Positions 37,017-45,925 of a stretch of 64,000 bases of DNA are shown in pieces; position 1 is the stretch's first letter; each line of letters starts with the position of its first letter. Source of the stretch: Sediminicola sp035798135 (GTDB lineage Bacteria > Bacteroidota > Bacteroidia > Flavobacteriales > Flavobacteriaceae); the NCBI GenBank assembly GCA_035798135.1, contig JAPFBR010000005.1:1-64000 (forward strand). Direction: 5' to 3'. A model generated the notes under the pieces. It was given only the letters and a program-made list of their open reading frames with translations, made no database searches and was not told the DNA's origin. The position numbers were made by a program, and so were the translations under genes.

Positions 37017-37814
37017 ATGAGCAATATGGACAACAGGCCAATCGGCATTTTTGATTCGGGTGTAGGGGGTACTTCGGTTTGGAGGGAAATTGAGAAATTA
37101 CTCCCAAATGAGGATACCATTTATTTGGCGGATAGCAAGAATGCACCTTATGGGGAGCGGTCAAAAGAGGAAATCCTTCAGTTGAGCATCAAGAATATAG
37201 AGTTGCTGTTGGCAAAAGACTGTAAGCTTATTGTGGTGGCCTGTAATACAGCAACCACCAATGCTATTTCCTATGTAAGGGAACACTATAAAGTGCCTTT
37301 TATTGGTACCGAGCCAGCGATAAAACCTGCTGCCTTACGGTCTAAATCAAAAACAGTTGGGGTATTGGCGACCAAAGGGACTTTGTCCAGTGAACTTTTT
37401 TTTACTACTTCCCAAAACCATGCAGGTGATATCAATAGGATAGTGCAAGTGGGGACTGGTCTCGTACCTTTAATAGAGGCGGGAGAGGTAAATTCTTCTG
37501 AAACAAGGGAATTGTTACAGACCTATTTGGAGCCTATGTTGGCAGCGGGGATGGATTATTTGGTGCTTGGATGTACCCATTATCCGTACTTGATCCCTGT
37601 GATAAAAGAAATGATTCCACCACATGTGGAAATTTTGGATTCGGGTGCGGCCATTGCAAGGCAGACCTTGGCCATATTAAAAGAAAATGGCCTTTTGTCC
37701 ACTCAGGGTAAAAAAGGGACTCATTTGTTTTATACCAATGCAGATCCGGAGATCCTGGCAAGTTTTTTGACAGATAAGGATGCCCACCATAAAACAGCCT
37801 ATCTAGATTTTTAA
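37017..37814 (+). CDS. murI: Glutamate racemase
   Basis: A 265-residue cofactor-independent racemase that supplies D-glutamate for peptidoglycan. Both catalytic cysteines are present: VVACNTATTNA and LGCTHYPYL. The N-terminus IGIFDSGVGGTSV and DSKNAPYG are family hallmarks. The start could be the ATG at 37017 or the in-frame ATG three codons later. The end overlaps the convergent folA gene by 4 bases. Confidence 0.96.
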   Translation: MSNMDNRPIGIFDSGVGGTSVWREIEKLLPNEDTIYLADSKNAPYGERSKEEILQLSIKNIELLLAKDCKLIVVACNTATTNAISYVREHYKVPFIGTEPAIKPAALRSKSKTVGVLATKGTLSSELFFTTSQNHAGDINRIVQVGTGLVPLIEAGEVNSSETRELLQTYLEPMLAAGMDYLVLGCTHYPYLIPVIKEMIPPHVEILDSGAAIARQTLAILKENGLLSTQGKKGTHLFYTNADPEILASFLTDKDAHHKTAYLDF

Positions 37815-38311
37815 TTCTCCTCCTTTACATAGGTCCTATAGGTGAAGTCCACCTTATGCCTATCATCCGTTCCGTGATATTCTTCGTGAGTTAATCTCCA
37901 TGTTGAGGAATCAATTGTTGGGAAAAAGGCATCTGCCTCATAGTTCCCATGAACCCTGGTAATCTCAAGGATGTCGCAATAAGGCATTGCCAAGGTGTAG
38001 ATTTCCCCTCCCCCGATAATAAAGGATAAGTCCTCATCTGCAACCATCGCCAAGGCGTCTGCTAGGGAGTGGACAATGGTACAATTTGGATGATCTATGT
38101 GGTAACTTCTATCTCTGGTAATAATGATGTGGTGCCTATTGGGCAATGGTTTTGGGAAGCTCTCAAAGGTCTTTCTCCCCATGATGATCTTGTGCCCAGT
38201 AGTCAGCGCTTTAAATCGTTTAAAATCGTCCGGGAGGCGCCACAAAAGATCGTTGTCCTTGCCTAGGGCATTGTTTTCCGCAACAGCCGCTATTAATGTA
38301 ATTTTTCCCAC
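37811..38311 (-). CDS. folA: Dihydrofolate reductase
   Basis: A 166-residue DHFR, reducing dihydrofolate to tetrahydrofolate. Signatures are ITLIAAVAENNALGKDNDLLWRLPDD, IIMGRKTFESFPKPLPNR and FIIGGGEIY. The start is GTG at 38311, since no ATG occurs nearby and the coding sequence begins at the first conserved strand. It overlaps the upstream 2TM-protein gene by 19 bases and the convergent murI by 4 bases. It provides the folate cycle with ThyA, encoded at 42828. Confidence 0.95.
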   Translation of the reverse strand: MGKITLIAAVAENNALGKDNDLLWRLPDDFKRFKALTTGHKIIMGRKTFESFPKPLPNRHHIIITRDRSYHIDHPNCTIVHSLADALAMVADEDLSFIIGGGEIYTLAMPYCDILEITRVHGNYEADAFFPTIDSSTWRLTHEEYHGTDDRHKVDFTYRTYVKEEN

Positions 38312-38697
38312 GAATCTTTTTTTTGGTTGATGTTGGACAATGGAAATTCGGTCTCTATTTCCTTTTGAAGCCCAGCAATACGTTGTTTCTGTTTTTCAAC
38401 TAATTTTTCCCGTTGCTTTCGTTCCCAATCCCGACCCATAAAATTTTTGGACAAGAGTACGTTTATGGCATGGATCAAAAAAAGAATGGCCCAAAAAGTA
38501 ATGGCCCATATAAACCAGTCATAGGCTTCACCATACTTTAGGATTTTGTTGATCAAGACTAGAAATACACTTCCTACAAGAAAGATGATAAAATGGTTAT
38601 AAAGCCTTTTTTTCTCTCTGATCCTATCTTGGGCATGCTCCAAAAGCTCGTGCTGTTCTACCTCTATTTTTGAAGTCTTTTTATTTCTTGAAAACAT
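38293..38697 (-). CDS. 2TM domain-containing protein
   Basis: A 134-residue membrane protein with two helices (about residues 34-54 and 64-86, FIIFLVGSVFLVLINKIL and FIWAITFWAILFLIHAINV), flanked by charged segments; the C-terminal half is a Lys/Gln-rich coil (KQREKLVEKQKQRIAGLQKEIE). It belongs to the Bacteroidota 2TM family of unknown role. The ATG at 38697 gives a normal family N-terminus. Its last 19 bases overlap folA, so translation may be coupled. Confidence 0.83.
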   Translation of the reverse strand: MFSRNKKTSKIEVEQHELLEHAQDRIREKKRLYNHFIIFLVGSVFLVLINKILKYGEAYDWFIWAITFWAILFLIHAINVLLSKNFMGRDWERKQREKLVEKQKQRIAGLQKEIETEFPLSNINQKKDSWEKLH

Positions 38698-38756
38698 GTA
38701 ATACGTATCTTTACGTACAAATATAAGCCAATTACTAAATATCATTTCCTTTCCCT

Positions 38757-39842
38757 ATGCAAAAGATTACAAAGCAGTTCCCTATTATAAACCAATATGT
38801 TTACGCCAATACAGCAGCCTCTGGATTGCTGTACGACGATCTGTTGGACTGGCGCCAGGAACACGATCTGGATTTTTTGATAGGAGGAAGCATGATGAAG
38901 GCCAAGGCACATAAGTTGATTGGAAATATCCGTAAAACGGTGGGACAGTTCTTTGGTTGTGACGCATCCAATGTGGCTTTGGTTCCTAATTTTTCCATAG
39001 GTATTAATTTGTTGCTGGAAGGATTGCCCAAAGAACACAAAGTTTTGTTGTTGGAGGGGGATTATCCGTCCCTTAATTGGCCATTTGAAACTAGGGGGTA
39101 TGATCTTACCAAAATAGCGTTGGATGAACATCTGGAACGGAATATTTTGGAGGCTGTAAAAACGAAGGGTATTACCGTACTTGCTTTAAGTTTGGTGCAA
39201 TGGCTCAATGGGATAAAAATTGACCTGGAGTTTCTAAAGACACTAAAGAATGGTTTTCCGGAACTGATCATCATTGCCGATGGGACACAATTTTGTGGAA
39301 CAGAAAGTTTTAAATTCGAAGAATCTGGCATAGATGTTCTTGGTGCCAGTGGCTATAAATGGCTTTTGGCAGGTTATGGAAATGGGTTTATGCTGTTCAA
39401 GGATAGTGTGAAAAATACATTTTCACCAAAAGCCGTAGGATTCAATTCCGCCAATATTGACCTCTTGGGAAAAGATACCATTGCCTTTAATAAGCATTTT
39501 GAACCGGGCCATTTGGATACCCTGAATTTTGGAAGCTTAAAATTTTCGTTGGATTTCCTATCTAAAATTGGAATGGACCAGATTACGGCTCATCTCAAAG
39601 CGTTATCGGAATTGGCAAAGAGTGAGTTTGCTGCTTTGGGGCTTTTGGAGGAGTCTGTAGTAAATAGAACTAACCATAGTACAATCTTCAATATTAAAGG
39701 TGGTGATAAACTTTTTCAGCACTTGACAGAAAAAGATGTTCTTTGCGCGCAAAGAGGGGAAGGTATCCGTGTTAGTTTTCACATTTACAATACAGAAAAA
39801 GATATACAAAAGATTGTAAAGCTTCTAAAGTCAAGTAGGTAG
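38757..39842 (+). CDS. PLP-dependent aminotransferase class V-fold enzyme
   Basis: A 361-residue fold-type I PLP enzyme of the class V/NifS-like group. The Schiff-base Lys lies in LGASGYKWLLAGYGNGF, the Asp that pairs with the pyridine nitrogen is in IIADGTQFCG, and the N-terminal YANTAASGLL binds phosphate. There is no obvious catalytic Cys loop of a NifS desulfurase. Relatives include selenocysteine lyase-like and EgtE hercynylcysteine lyase-like proteins. The EgtE hypothesis is encouraged only by the nearby egtB-egtD genes, on the opposite strand and about 1.8 kb away. Substrate unknown. Confidence 0.82.
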   Translation: MQKITKQFPIINQYVYANTAASGLLYDDLLDWRQEHDLDFLIGGSMMKAKAHKLIGNIRKTVGQFFGCDASNVALVPNFSIGINLLLEGLPKEHKVLLLEGDYPSLNWPFETRGYDLTKIALDEHLERNILEAVKTKGITVLALSLVQWLNGIKIDLEFLKTLKNGFPELIIIADGTQFCGTESFKFEESGIDVLGASGYKWLLAGYGNGFMLFKDSVKNTFSPKAVGFNSANIDLLGKDTIAFNKHFEPGHLDTLNFGSLKFSLDFLSKIGMDQITAHLKALSELAKSEFAALGLLEESVVNRTNHSTIFNIKGGDKLFQHLTEKDVLCAQRGEGIRVSFHIYNTEKDIQKIVKLLKSSR

Positions 39843-39991
39843 CTGTTGGATACATCAAAATTTACTTGACACTTTTTTGTTGATGTTAACAAAATAGCAC
39901 TCAAATTTTATCAAATTGATAAATATGATATAAATCATTGTCAATGAGCTTTTTAATCCGTTTTTTTGCGCTATAATTTAATAATGTAATT

Positions 39992-40288
39992 ATGGCAATT
40001 GCTAAACAATATCTTAAGACTAAACCTGTTTGTAAAGTAACTTTTATAGTTCCTGCTGAGGATGCCAAAAAAGTTTCTGTGGTTGGTGATTTCAATGATT
40101 GGAATCCAAAAAAACACGTATTGAAAAAATTAAAGAACGGAACCTTTAAAGGGACGTTGGACCTACCTGTAGAAAATACATACGAATTTAAGTATTTGGT
40201 AGATGGTAACTACGCTACCGAAGCTGAAGCTGATGGTTTCAAGTGGAATGAATTTGCTGGAACAGAGAATCCTATTTTAGCACTTTAA
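39992..40288 (+). CDS. Isoamylase early-set (CBM48-like) domain protein
   Basis: A 98-residue single-domain protein. It has the glycogen-binding/CBM48 fold core: VCKVTFIVPAEDAKKVSVVGDFNDWNPKKH, then the strand block GTLDLPVENTYEFKYLVDG. It lacks any catalytic domain, so it is a stand-alone carbohydrate-binding or regulatory module. No carbohydrate gene is near. Members of this type occur widely in Bacteroidota and are otherwise unstudied. Length is normal for the type. Confidence 0.86.
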   Translation: MAIAKQYLKTKPVCKVTFIVPAEDAKKVSVVGDFNDWNPKKHVLKKLKNGTFKGTLDLPVENTYEFKYLVDGNYATEAEADGFKWNEFAGTENPILAL

Positions 40289-40305
40289 AAACTTAAGTTG
40301 AAAAG

Positions 40306-40335
40306 GTCACCATTGATTTATTTTTCAATGGTGAC
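40306..40335 (-). terminator. Terminator overlapping the DUF427 stop codon
   Basis: Perfect 11-bp arms GTCACCATTGA / TCAATGGTGAC around AAAATAAA when read on the minus strand, then CTTTT. The first arm encodes the last residues Val-Thr-Ile and the loop holds the TAA stop of the 40318 gene. It should end the egtB-egtD-DUF427 transcript. Confidence 0.7.
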
Positions 40336-40599
40336 TCCTTTCCAGAATGCAATATGGCCTTTAATAGATCTGGCCAATTCGCTTACTTCTGGGTAGTACC
40401 ACGCTGCATCCTTATTTTCTTTCCCGTTTACTTCTAGGGAGTAATAAGATGCCTTGCCCTTCCAGGCACACATGGTATGTGAACTGCTGGGTTTAAAGTA
40501 TTGTTCAAAAATGCTATCCGCTGGGAAGTAATGATTGTTTTCCACCACCACGGTATGGTCACTTTCTGCTATTACGGTGTCGTTCCAAATTGCTTTCAT
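40318..40599 (-). CDS. DUF427 domain protein
   Basis: A 93-residue DUF427 protein: MKAIWNDTVIAESDHTVVVENNHYFP, TMCAWKGKASYYSLEVNGKENKDAAWYYPEV and the end AFWKGVTIEK are family hallmarks. DUF427 is a small beta-rich domain with no fixed function. It begins 3 bases after the egtD stop, so it belongs to the ergothioneine operon. Its 3' end forms part of the operon terminator. Confidence 0.9.
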   Translation of the reverse strand: MKAIWNDTVIAESDHTVVVENNHYFPADSIFEQYFKPSSSHTMCAWKGKASYYSLEVNGKENKDAAWYYPEVSELARSIKGHIAFWKGVTIEK

Positions 40600-40602
40600 T
40601 TG

Positions 40603-41574
40603 TTATATTTTTTTAAAGGCATAGTTTTTATAGTACTTTTTTTCATCCGAAAATTGGGCGATAATTTTTAGTCCAGATTCTGCGGCTAGCCAAGAGACCA
40701 CTTCGTCATCATACTTTTGGGATATTTCGGTGTGTATAGTTTCCCATGGTTTAAATGAAATGGTAAGGTCCAAATCCTCAATGATAACGGTCTGCTCTTT
40801 TTTGGATACCAAATAGCTTTTAGCGGTTCCTGTTTCGGGATCATAAACCTCCCAATGAAGGAAGTTATCCAGTACGAAGTCAGCCTTTAATTCGGTATTG
40901 ATGCGCACCAAAATATTCTTGTTAAAGGCTTCTGTTATTCCCGCCTTATCATTGTAGGCATCCAAGATGGTCTGAGGATTTTTCTTCTGGTCGAACCCTA
41001 CAAAAAACAGGTCGTCCTCTTTCATGGATTTTTGAACATTTTGCATAAAAGTTACAGCTTGTGGGTGTAACAGATTCCCTATGTTGGAGCCTAAAAATAG
41101 GATAACTTTCTTTTTATCCCTAATGTAATTGATCGTTTCCAAGGTCTCTAGGTAGGTGCCTTGCAGGGGTTCCGTTTTTAATGACGGGATTTCAATTTGA
41201 AGTGCTCTTTCCAGTTGGTCCAATGCATTCTGGCTAATGTCAATGGGCAAATAGTTGAAATCCAATTCGCTTTCCGTCATATGTTTTAGGAGAATTTTGG
41301 TCTTCTTGCCATCTCCTGCACCCAATTCGATCAGATTGAAGCTGTTTTTGCCATCTGCAAAAAGGGCAGTAATTTCCTCCTTATGCACTTTCAAGATAGC
41401 GTATTCGCTATTGGTCAGGTAATAATCTGGCATGGCCATGATATCCTGGAATATTTTGTCGCCTTTGGCATCATAAAAATATTTAGAGGATAAATATTTA
41501 GGGTGGGCTGTTAATCCAGAATGCACTTCTTCCTTAAATTGGGGTCTTATTATGGTACGGGTGTTCTCTTGCAT
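40603..41574 (-). CDS. egtD: L-histidine N-alpha-methyltransferase EgtD
   Basis: A 323-residue SAM-dependent enzyme that trimethylates the histidine amino group to hercynine, the first step of ergothioneine synthesis. The SAM-binding stretch is LIELGAGDGKKTKILL, preceded by YFYDAKGDKIFQDIMAMPDYYLTNSE, and followed by LFLGSNIGNL and the YDDEVVSWLAAESGL region. It is 16 bases after egtB. Length and motifs match characterised EgtD enzymes. Confidence 0.94.
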   Translation of the reverse strand: MQENTRTIIRPQFKEEVHSGLTAHPKYLSSKYFYDAKGDKIFQDIMAMPDYYLTNSEYAILKVHKEEITALFADGKNSFNLIELGAGDGKKTKILLKHMTESELDFNYLPIDISQNALDQLERALQIEIPSLKTEPLQGTYLETLETINYIRDKKKVILFLGSNIGNLLHPQAVTFMQNVQKSMKEDDLFFVGFDQKKNPQTILDAYNDKAGITEAFNKNILVRINTELKADFVLDNFLHWEVYDPETGTAKSYLVSKKEQTVIIEDLDLTISFKPWETIHTEISQKYDDEVVSWLAAESGLKIIAQFSDEKKYYKNYAFKKI

Positions 41575-41590
41575 ATGTATATTGTCGTAA

Positions 41591-42751
41591 TTATTTTACT
41601 AACCTTAATCCAGTGTATTGCCACCTAGCCGTGGGAGGAAAAAAATTACGGTATGTTGGTCTTGTGTGTTTGGTGGGAGTGGCAATGGAACCTCCCCGAA
41701 GTACTTTTTGATTTACCATAAACTTGCCGTTGTATTCGCCCAACGCGCCTTCAGCTTTAGTGTAATTGGGATAGGGTAAATACGCGCTTTCGGTCCATTC
41801 CCAGCGCGTGCCCCATGGGAAGTGTCCTTGGGCCGCTTCCCACTCAAATTCGGTGGGTAGACGCATACCTTTCCATTGGGCAAAAGCAAAAGCCTCGTAA
41901 TAAGAGAGATGGGTTACTGGTGCATTGGGGTTTATGTGTTTTAGGCCTTGAAGGGAATAGTACTGCCATGAACCATCTATGTGATGCCAATAAAGTGGGG
42001 TTTTTATTTGGTTGTTGCTGATCCAATCCCAGCCTTCGGCATGCCAATATTCGAAATGGCTATATCCTCCAGCATTTATAAATTCAAGAAATTCTCCATT
42101 GGTGACCTGTGTACTGGCAATTTGAAATGGATGAAGGTATACCTTATGGCGCCCCAACTCATTGTCATAGCAAAAACTGTCAGCATCGTGGCCTATTTCA
42201 TAAATGCCTTCCTCCATACCCATCCATTCACGGGAATAGTTCTCGGTGGGATATTCTTTACAGGTATTGGCATAGGAAGGAAGTAGGGGATTGTTGCCTA
42301 AAATATACTTAATATCTGTCAGCAATAATTCTTGATGCTGTTTTTCATGGTGGATCCCAATTTCCAATAGGGAATCCAATTGATGGTCAGCACTGTTTTC
42401 AAATAATGCTTGAATGCCTGCGGTAACATAAGCGCGGTATTCATAGACTTTTTTAACAGAGGGTCTGGAAAGGTTCCCGCGATCTGAACGAACAACCCTC
42501 TTGCCGACAGATTCGTAATAACTATTGAAAACAAAGGAAAAATCGGAATCAAAGACCTGATAATCCTTTTTGTATTTTTTAAGGATGAATTCCTCAAAGA
42601 ACCAGGTACTGTGTCCCAAATGCCATTTAGGAGGAGAAACATCGGCCATGGGTTGTACCACATAGTCCTCAATCTCCAGGGGAATGCATAAGTTTTCGGT
42701 GTGTTTTCTGGTTTCCGTAAAGAAATCCAAAAGTATTTCGGTAAGCATCAT
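41591..42751 (-). CDS. egtB: Ergothioneine biosynthesis protein EgtB (iron sulfoxide synthase)
   Basis: A 386-residue non-heme iron enzyme that couples hercynine with a thiol. The DinB-like N-terminal domain carries the iron ligands, with WHLGHSTWFFEEF and IHHEKQHQELLLTD (HxxxHxE). The formylglycine-generating-enzyme-like C-terminal domain shows VTHLSYYEAFAFAQWKGMRLPTEFEWEAA and ends YTGLRLVK. No EgtC amidohydrolase is seen nearby, which would fit an EgtB using free cysteine rather than gamma-glutamyl-cysteine (inference). Two adjacent ATGs (42751, 42748) are possible. It heads the egtB-egtD-DUF427 operon. Confidence 0.93.
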   Translation of the reverse strand: MMLTEILLDFFTETRKHTENLCIPLEIEDYVVQPMADVSPPKWHLGHSTWFFEEFILKKYKKDYQVFDSDFSFVFNSYYESVGKRVVRSDRGNLSRPSVKKVYEYRAYVTAGIQALFENSADHQLDSLLEIGIHHEKQHQELLLTDIKYILGNNPLLPSYANTCKEYPTENYSREWMGMEEGIYEIGHDADSFCYDNELGRHKVYLHPFQIASTQVTNGEFLEFINAGGYSHFEYWHAEGWDWISNNQIKTPLYWHHIDGSWQYYSLQGLKHINPNAPVTHLSYYEAFAFAQWKGMRLPTEFEWEAAQGHFPWGTRWEWTESAYLPYPNYTKAEGALGEYNGKFMVNQKVLRGGSIATPTKHTRPTYRNFFPPTARWQYTGLRLVK

Positions 42752-42827
42752 CCGTCTTGGTTTAAGACTTATAAAGATACTTAATTTATCTTTTTTTATA
42801 TTGACCTAAATGAAATAACGATTGACC

Positions 42828-43652
42828 CTATACCGCTACGGCTCCTTTGATATGTGGGTGTGGATTGTAATCTACCAAAGTGAAATCTTCAAATTTAAAA
42901 TCAAAAATGTCCTTCACTTCAGGATTCAGCACCATTTTGGGCAAAGGCCTTGGTTCCCTGCCCAATTGCAATTCCACTTGCTCCAAATGATTGTTGTAGA
43001 TATGGGCATCCCCAAAGGTATGGATGAATTCTCCAGGTTGTAGATCGCACACTTGGGCCATCATCAGCGTGAAAAGGGCATAAGAGGCAATGTTGAAAGG
43101 CACACCCAAAAAGATATCGGCACTGCGTTGGTATAATTGACAGGAAAGCTTACCGTCTGCCACATAAAATTGAAAAAAGGCATGGCAAGGAGGTAATGCA
43201 GCTTTTCCATTGGCGACATTATCGGCAAAAGAAATTGAAGTGTCAGGCAATACGCTTGGGTTCCAAGCTGTGACCATCATTCTGCGGCTATTGGGATTGT
43301 TTTTTAATGAGGTGACCACATCTTTGATCTGATCTATATCCTCCCCGTTCCAATTACGCCATTGATAGCCGTAAACTGGGCCCAAATTACCATGGTCATC
43401 TGCCCATGAGTTCCAGATACGCACTCCATTTTCCTGCAGATAAGTGATGTTAGTATCTCCTTTTAGAAACCAGAGCAATTCATGTACAATGGATTTTAGA
43501 TGGAGTTTTTTGGTGGTAACCATAGGGAATCCTTCACTAAGGTCAAATCTCATTTGGTGGCCAAAAACACTAATGGTTCCTGTTCCCGTGCGGTCTCCTT
43601 TATGGTTTCCTGATGCTAATACGTGTCGGAGTAAATCGTGGTATTGTTTCAT
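42828..43652 (-). CDS. thyA: Thymidylate synthase
   Basis: A 274-residue folate-dependent ThyA that makes dTMP from dUMP. The catalytic Cys156 lies in ALPPCHAFFQFYV, Arg-rich RRMMVTAWNP, and the substrate-binding DIFLGVPFNIASYA follow. Length is normal. It runs on the minus strand after nupC (145-base gap). It produces dihydrofolate, the substrate of FolA encoded at 37811. Confidence 0.97.
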   Translation of the reverse strand: MKQYHDLLRHVLASGNHKGDRTGTGTISVFGHQMRFDLSEGFPMVTTKKLHLKSIVHELLWFLKGDTNITYLQENGVRIWNSWADDHGNLGPVYGYQWRNWNGEDIDQIKDVVTSLKNNPNSRRMMVTAWNPSVLPDTSISFADNVANGKAALPPCHAFFQFYVADGKLSCQLYQRSADIFLGVPFNIASYALFTLMMAQVCDLQPGEFIHTFGDAHIYNNHLEQVELQLGREPRPLPKMVLNPEVKDIFDFKFEDFTLVDYNPHPHIKGAVAV

Positions 43653-43797
43653 TGGTCACTAATCATTTTACCACTACGTAATTCTGTGGCGATATCTGAC
43701 ACGAAAATAAACAAAGAGGCAAAAAATTGCCATTATTATGGAAAGCTACTTATAAAAACTTATCAACTAGTAAAGGTTCTCAGTAAATAGAATGCAA

Positions 43798-45264
43798 TTA
43801 TCCCAATATCATTCCTGCAATGGTTGCAGACAATAAGGAAGCCAAGGATCCTCCCAATACGGCCTTTAAGCCAAATTCAGATAAAGTTTTCCTTTGATTC
43901 GGTGCTAAGGAGCCAATTCCTCCAATTTGAATACCTATAGAGGCAAAGTTTGCAAAACCGCAAAGCATATAAGTGGCCATAATAACCGATTTGTTGTATG
44001 CGAGGTGATTCCCGTTGAGTACGTCTTTAAGTTCTGCCAATTGGATATAGCCTATAAATTCACTGGCAGCCAATTTTATTCCCAATAACTGTCCCATAAG
44101 GGAAATGTCCTTATCGGCAACCCCAATCAACCACATCAAAGGAGCAAATATGGTCCCTAATATAGCCTCTAAGGATAGTTTATCATAGGTAGAATTTGCA
44201 GCTATCCAGCCATTGATGGACGTGATATCTCCGATCCACCCGAAAATACCGTTCAACATGGCTATAAAAGCAACGAAGACAAGGAGCATGGCCCCCACAT
44301 TCACTGCCAATTTCAGGCCTTCCGTAGTTCCATTGGCAATGGCGTCCAGGATGTTGGAACCTATTTTTTCCGTGGAAACCGCTACATCAGTAATCACTTT
44401 TTCCGTCTGTGGATAAAGTATTTTGGAAATTATAATGGCTCCCGGTGCTGCCATTACCGATGCCGCCAACAAATGCTTGGCGAACTGAAGCCTTAGGACT
44501 TCATCACTACCGCCCAAAAAGCCAATATAGGCGGCCAAGACCGCTCCAGCCACAGTGGCCATACCGCCAATCATGACCAATAGCATTTCGGACTTGTTCA
44601 TTTTTTCCAAATAGGCCTTAATGAGCAATGGGGCCTCGGTTTGTCCCAAAAAAATGTTACCTGCCACAGAAAGACTTTCTGGCCCTGAGATACCCAAGGT
44701 TTTTGACAATAGCCAGGCCATTGCTTTCACCACTTTTTGGATGATCCCTAGGTAAAACAATACTGAGGTAAGGGCGGAAAAGAAGATAATGGTGGGTAAT
44801 ACCTGAAAGGCAAAAATGAAGCCGAAGGTGTCCATATCCACCACCAGACCTTCAAACAAAAACTTGCTTCCTGCATTGGTATAGTCAAGTATACTGACAA
44901 ATACCTGTCCTATTTTTTCAAATACCAATTGGATAAAGGGTACCTGTAATACACCAACGGCGATCGTGAGTTGCAGCGCCAGGCCTATGGCAACGGTTTT
45001 CCAATTGATGGCCCTTCTATTGGAACTAAAAAGAACCGCTATTAGAATTAGAACGACCATACCCAATATTCCTCTTAAAAATCCTTGGGTGGTAAACCCT
45101 TGGTTTGGAACAATATCCGTAGAGGCTGCCAATAACGGGGCCGTATTATCCGCAGCTACTGGAGTAATTACTTGCTGTATGGTATCGGTTAATACTGTTT
45201 CTTGTGCAAAGGAGGAGAAAATGGTCAGGCATATTGACAGGGTAATCAAAAGGCGATATTTCAT
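43798..45264 (-). CDS. Concentrative nucleoside transporter (CNT/NupC family)
   Basis: A 488-residue membrane protein of the CNT family, which imports nucleosides with protons or sodium. The core has GQTEAPLLIKAYLEKM, LGIKLAASEFIGYIQL and the closing YMLCGFANFASIGIQIGG motif. The N-terminus adds about 60 residues: a signal-like segment (MKYRLLITLSICLTIFSSFA), a Thr/Ala-rich stretch and then the first core helix. E. coli NupC is near 400 residues, so this extension is the unusual part. It starts 15 bases after the BFN gene (45280) and is cotranscribed with it. Confidence 0.9.
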   Translation of the reverse strand: MKYRLLITLSICLTIFSSFAQETVLTDTIQQVITPVAADNTAPLLAASTDIVPNQGFTTQGFLRGILGMVVLILIAVLFSSNRRAINWKTVAIGLALQLTIAVGVLQVPFIQLVFEKIGQVFVSILDYTNAGSKFLFEGLVVDMDTFGFIFAFQVLPTIIFFSALTSVLFYLGIIQKVVKAMAWLLSKTLGISGPESLSVAGNIFLGQTEAPLLIKAYLEKMNKSEMLLVMIGGMATVAGAVLAAYIGFLGGSDEVLRLQFAKHLLAASVMAAPGAIIISKILYPQTEKVITDVAVSTEKIGSNILDAIANGTTEGLKLAVNVGAMLLVFVAFIAMLNGIFGWIGDITSINGWIAANSTYDKLSLEAILGTIFAPLMWLIGVADKDISLMGQLLGIKLAASEFIGYIQLAELKDVLNGNHLAYNKSVIMATYMLCGFANFASIGIQIGGIGSLAPNQRKTLSEFGLKAVLGGSLASLLSATIAGMILG

Positions 45265-45279
45265 AAAATCGTATTTGGT

Positions 45280-45912
45280 TTAGCGCTGACGTTTAGAAAT
45301 TTCATCCCTTAGTTTTGCAGCTTTTTCGTAGTCCTCGTTGGTAACTGCCTTATCCAATTCTTGGTTTAACTCTTCAAGTGATAGCTCTTTGTACGCATCA
45401 GTTGCACCACTGTCTATTTCCACGGTTTCACCCTCCTGCAATATTTCATCCACCATAATGCTATCGGTGCTTTCCTCTTTTTCCTTGTCCTTGGAGGAGA
45501 ATTTTAAGAAAATTCCGGCCTTGTCCAATATGGTCTTATAGGTGAAAATAGGGGCACTAAAACGGAGCGCCAAGGCAATGGCATCACTTGTTCTTGCGTC
45601 TATGATTTCTTCAATTTTATCTCGCTCACAGATAATGCTGGAATAAAAAACCCCATCAACCAATTTGTGAATAATCACTTGTTTTACAACAATGTCAAAC
45701 CTGTCCGCAAAATTCTTGAAAAGATCATGGGTCAGAGGTCTAGGCGGTTTTATTTCCTTTTCCAATGCTATGGCAATGGACTGTGCTTCAAAGGCACCAA
45801 TGACTATAGGTAGTTTGCGATCACCATCAACTTCATTCAATATAAGGGCATACGCGCCATTTTGTGTTTGGCTGTACGAAATCCCTTTAATTTTTAATCT
45901 AACTAAACTCAT
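45280..45912 (-). CDS. Bifunctional nuclease (BFN) domain protein with UVR motif
   Basis: A 210-residue protein. Residues 1-135 form the BFN/DUF151 domain: GAYALILNEVDGDRKLPIVIGAFEAQSIAIALE, PRPLTHDLFKNF and ARTSDAIALALRF. Residues 172-207 form a UvrB/UvrC-like motif (LDKAVTNEDYEKAAKLRDEI). Plant and archaeal BFN proteins have nuclease activity; bacterial function is unclear. This BFN-UVR pairing is standard in Bacteroidota. It precedes nupC by 15 bases. Confidence 0.9.
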   Translation of the reverse strand: MSLVRLKIKGISYSQTQNGAYALILNEVDGDRKLPIVIGAFEAQSIAIALEKEIKPPRPLTHDLFKNFADRFDIVVKQVIIHKLVDGVFYSSIICERDKIEEIIDARTSDAIALALRFSAPIFTYKTILDKAGIFLKFSSKDKEKEESTDSIMVDEILQEGETVEIDSGATDAYKELSLEELNQELDKAVTNEDYEKAAKLRDEISKRQR

Positions 45913-45925
45913 ATTATTAAATAAA

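Noticed and set aside
38757..39842. Calling this gene egtE or a cysteine desulfurase outright
   Set aside because: The PLP fold is clear, but no residue visible by eye fixes the substrate, and the gene is not in the egt operon.
43718..43731. Terminator after nupC (GGCAA-AAAA-TTGCC)
   Set aside because: Only a 5-bp AT-rich stem and a poor U-tract, so support is too weak to annotate.
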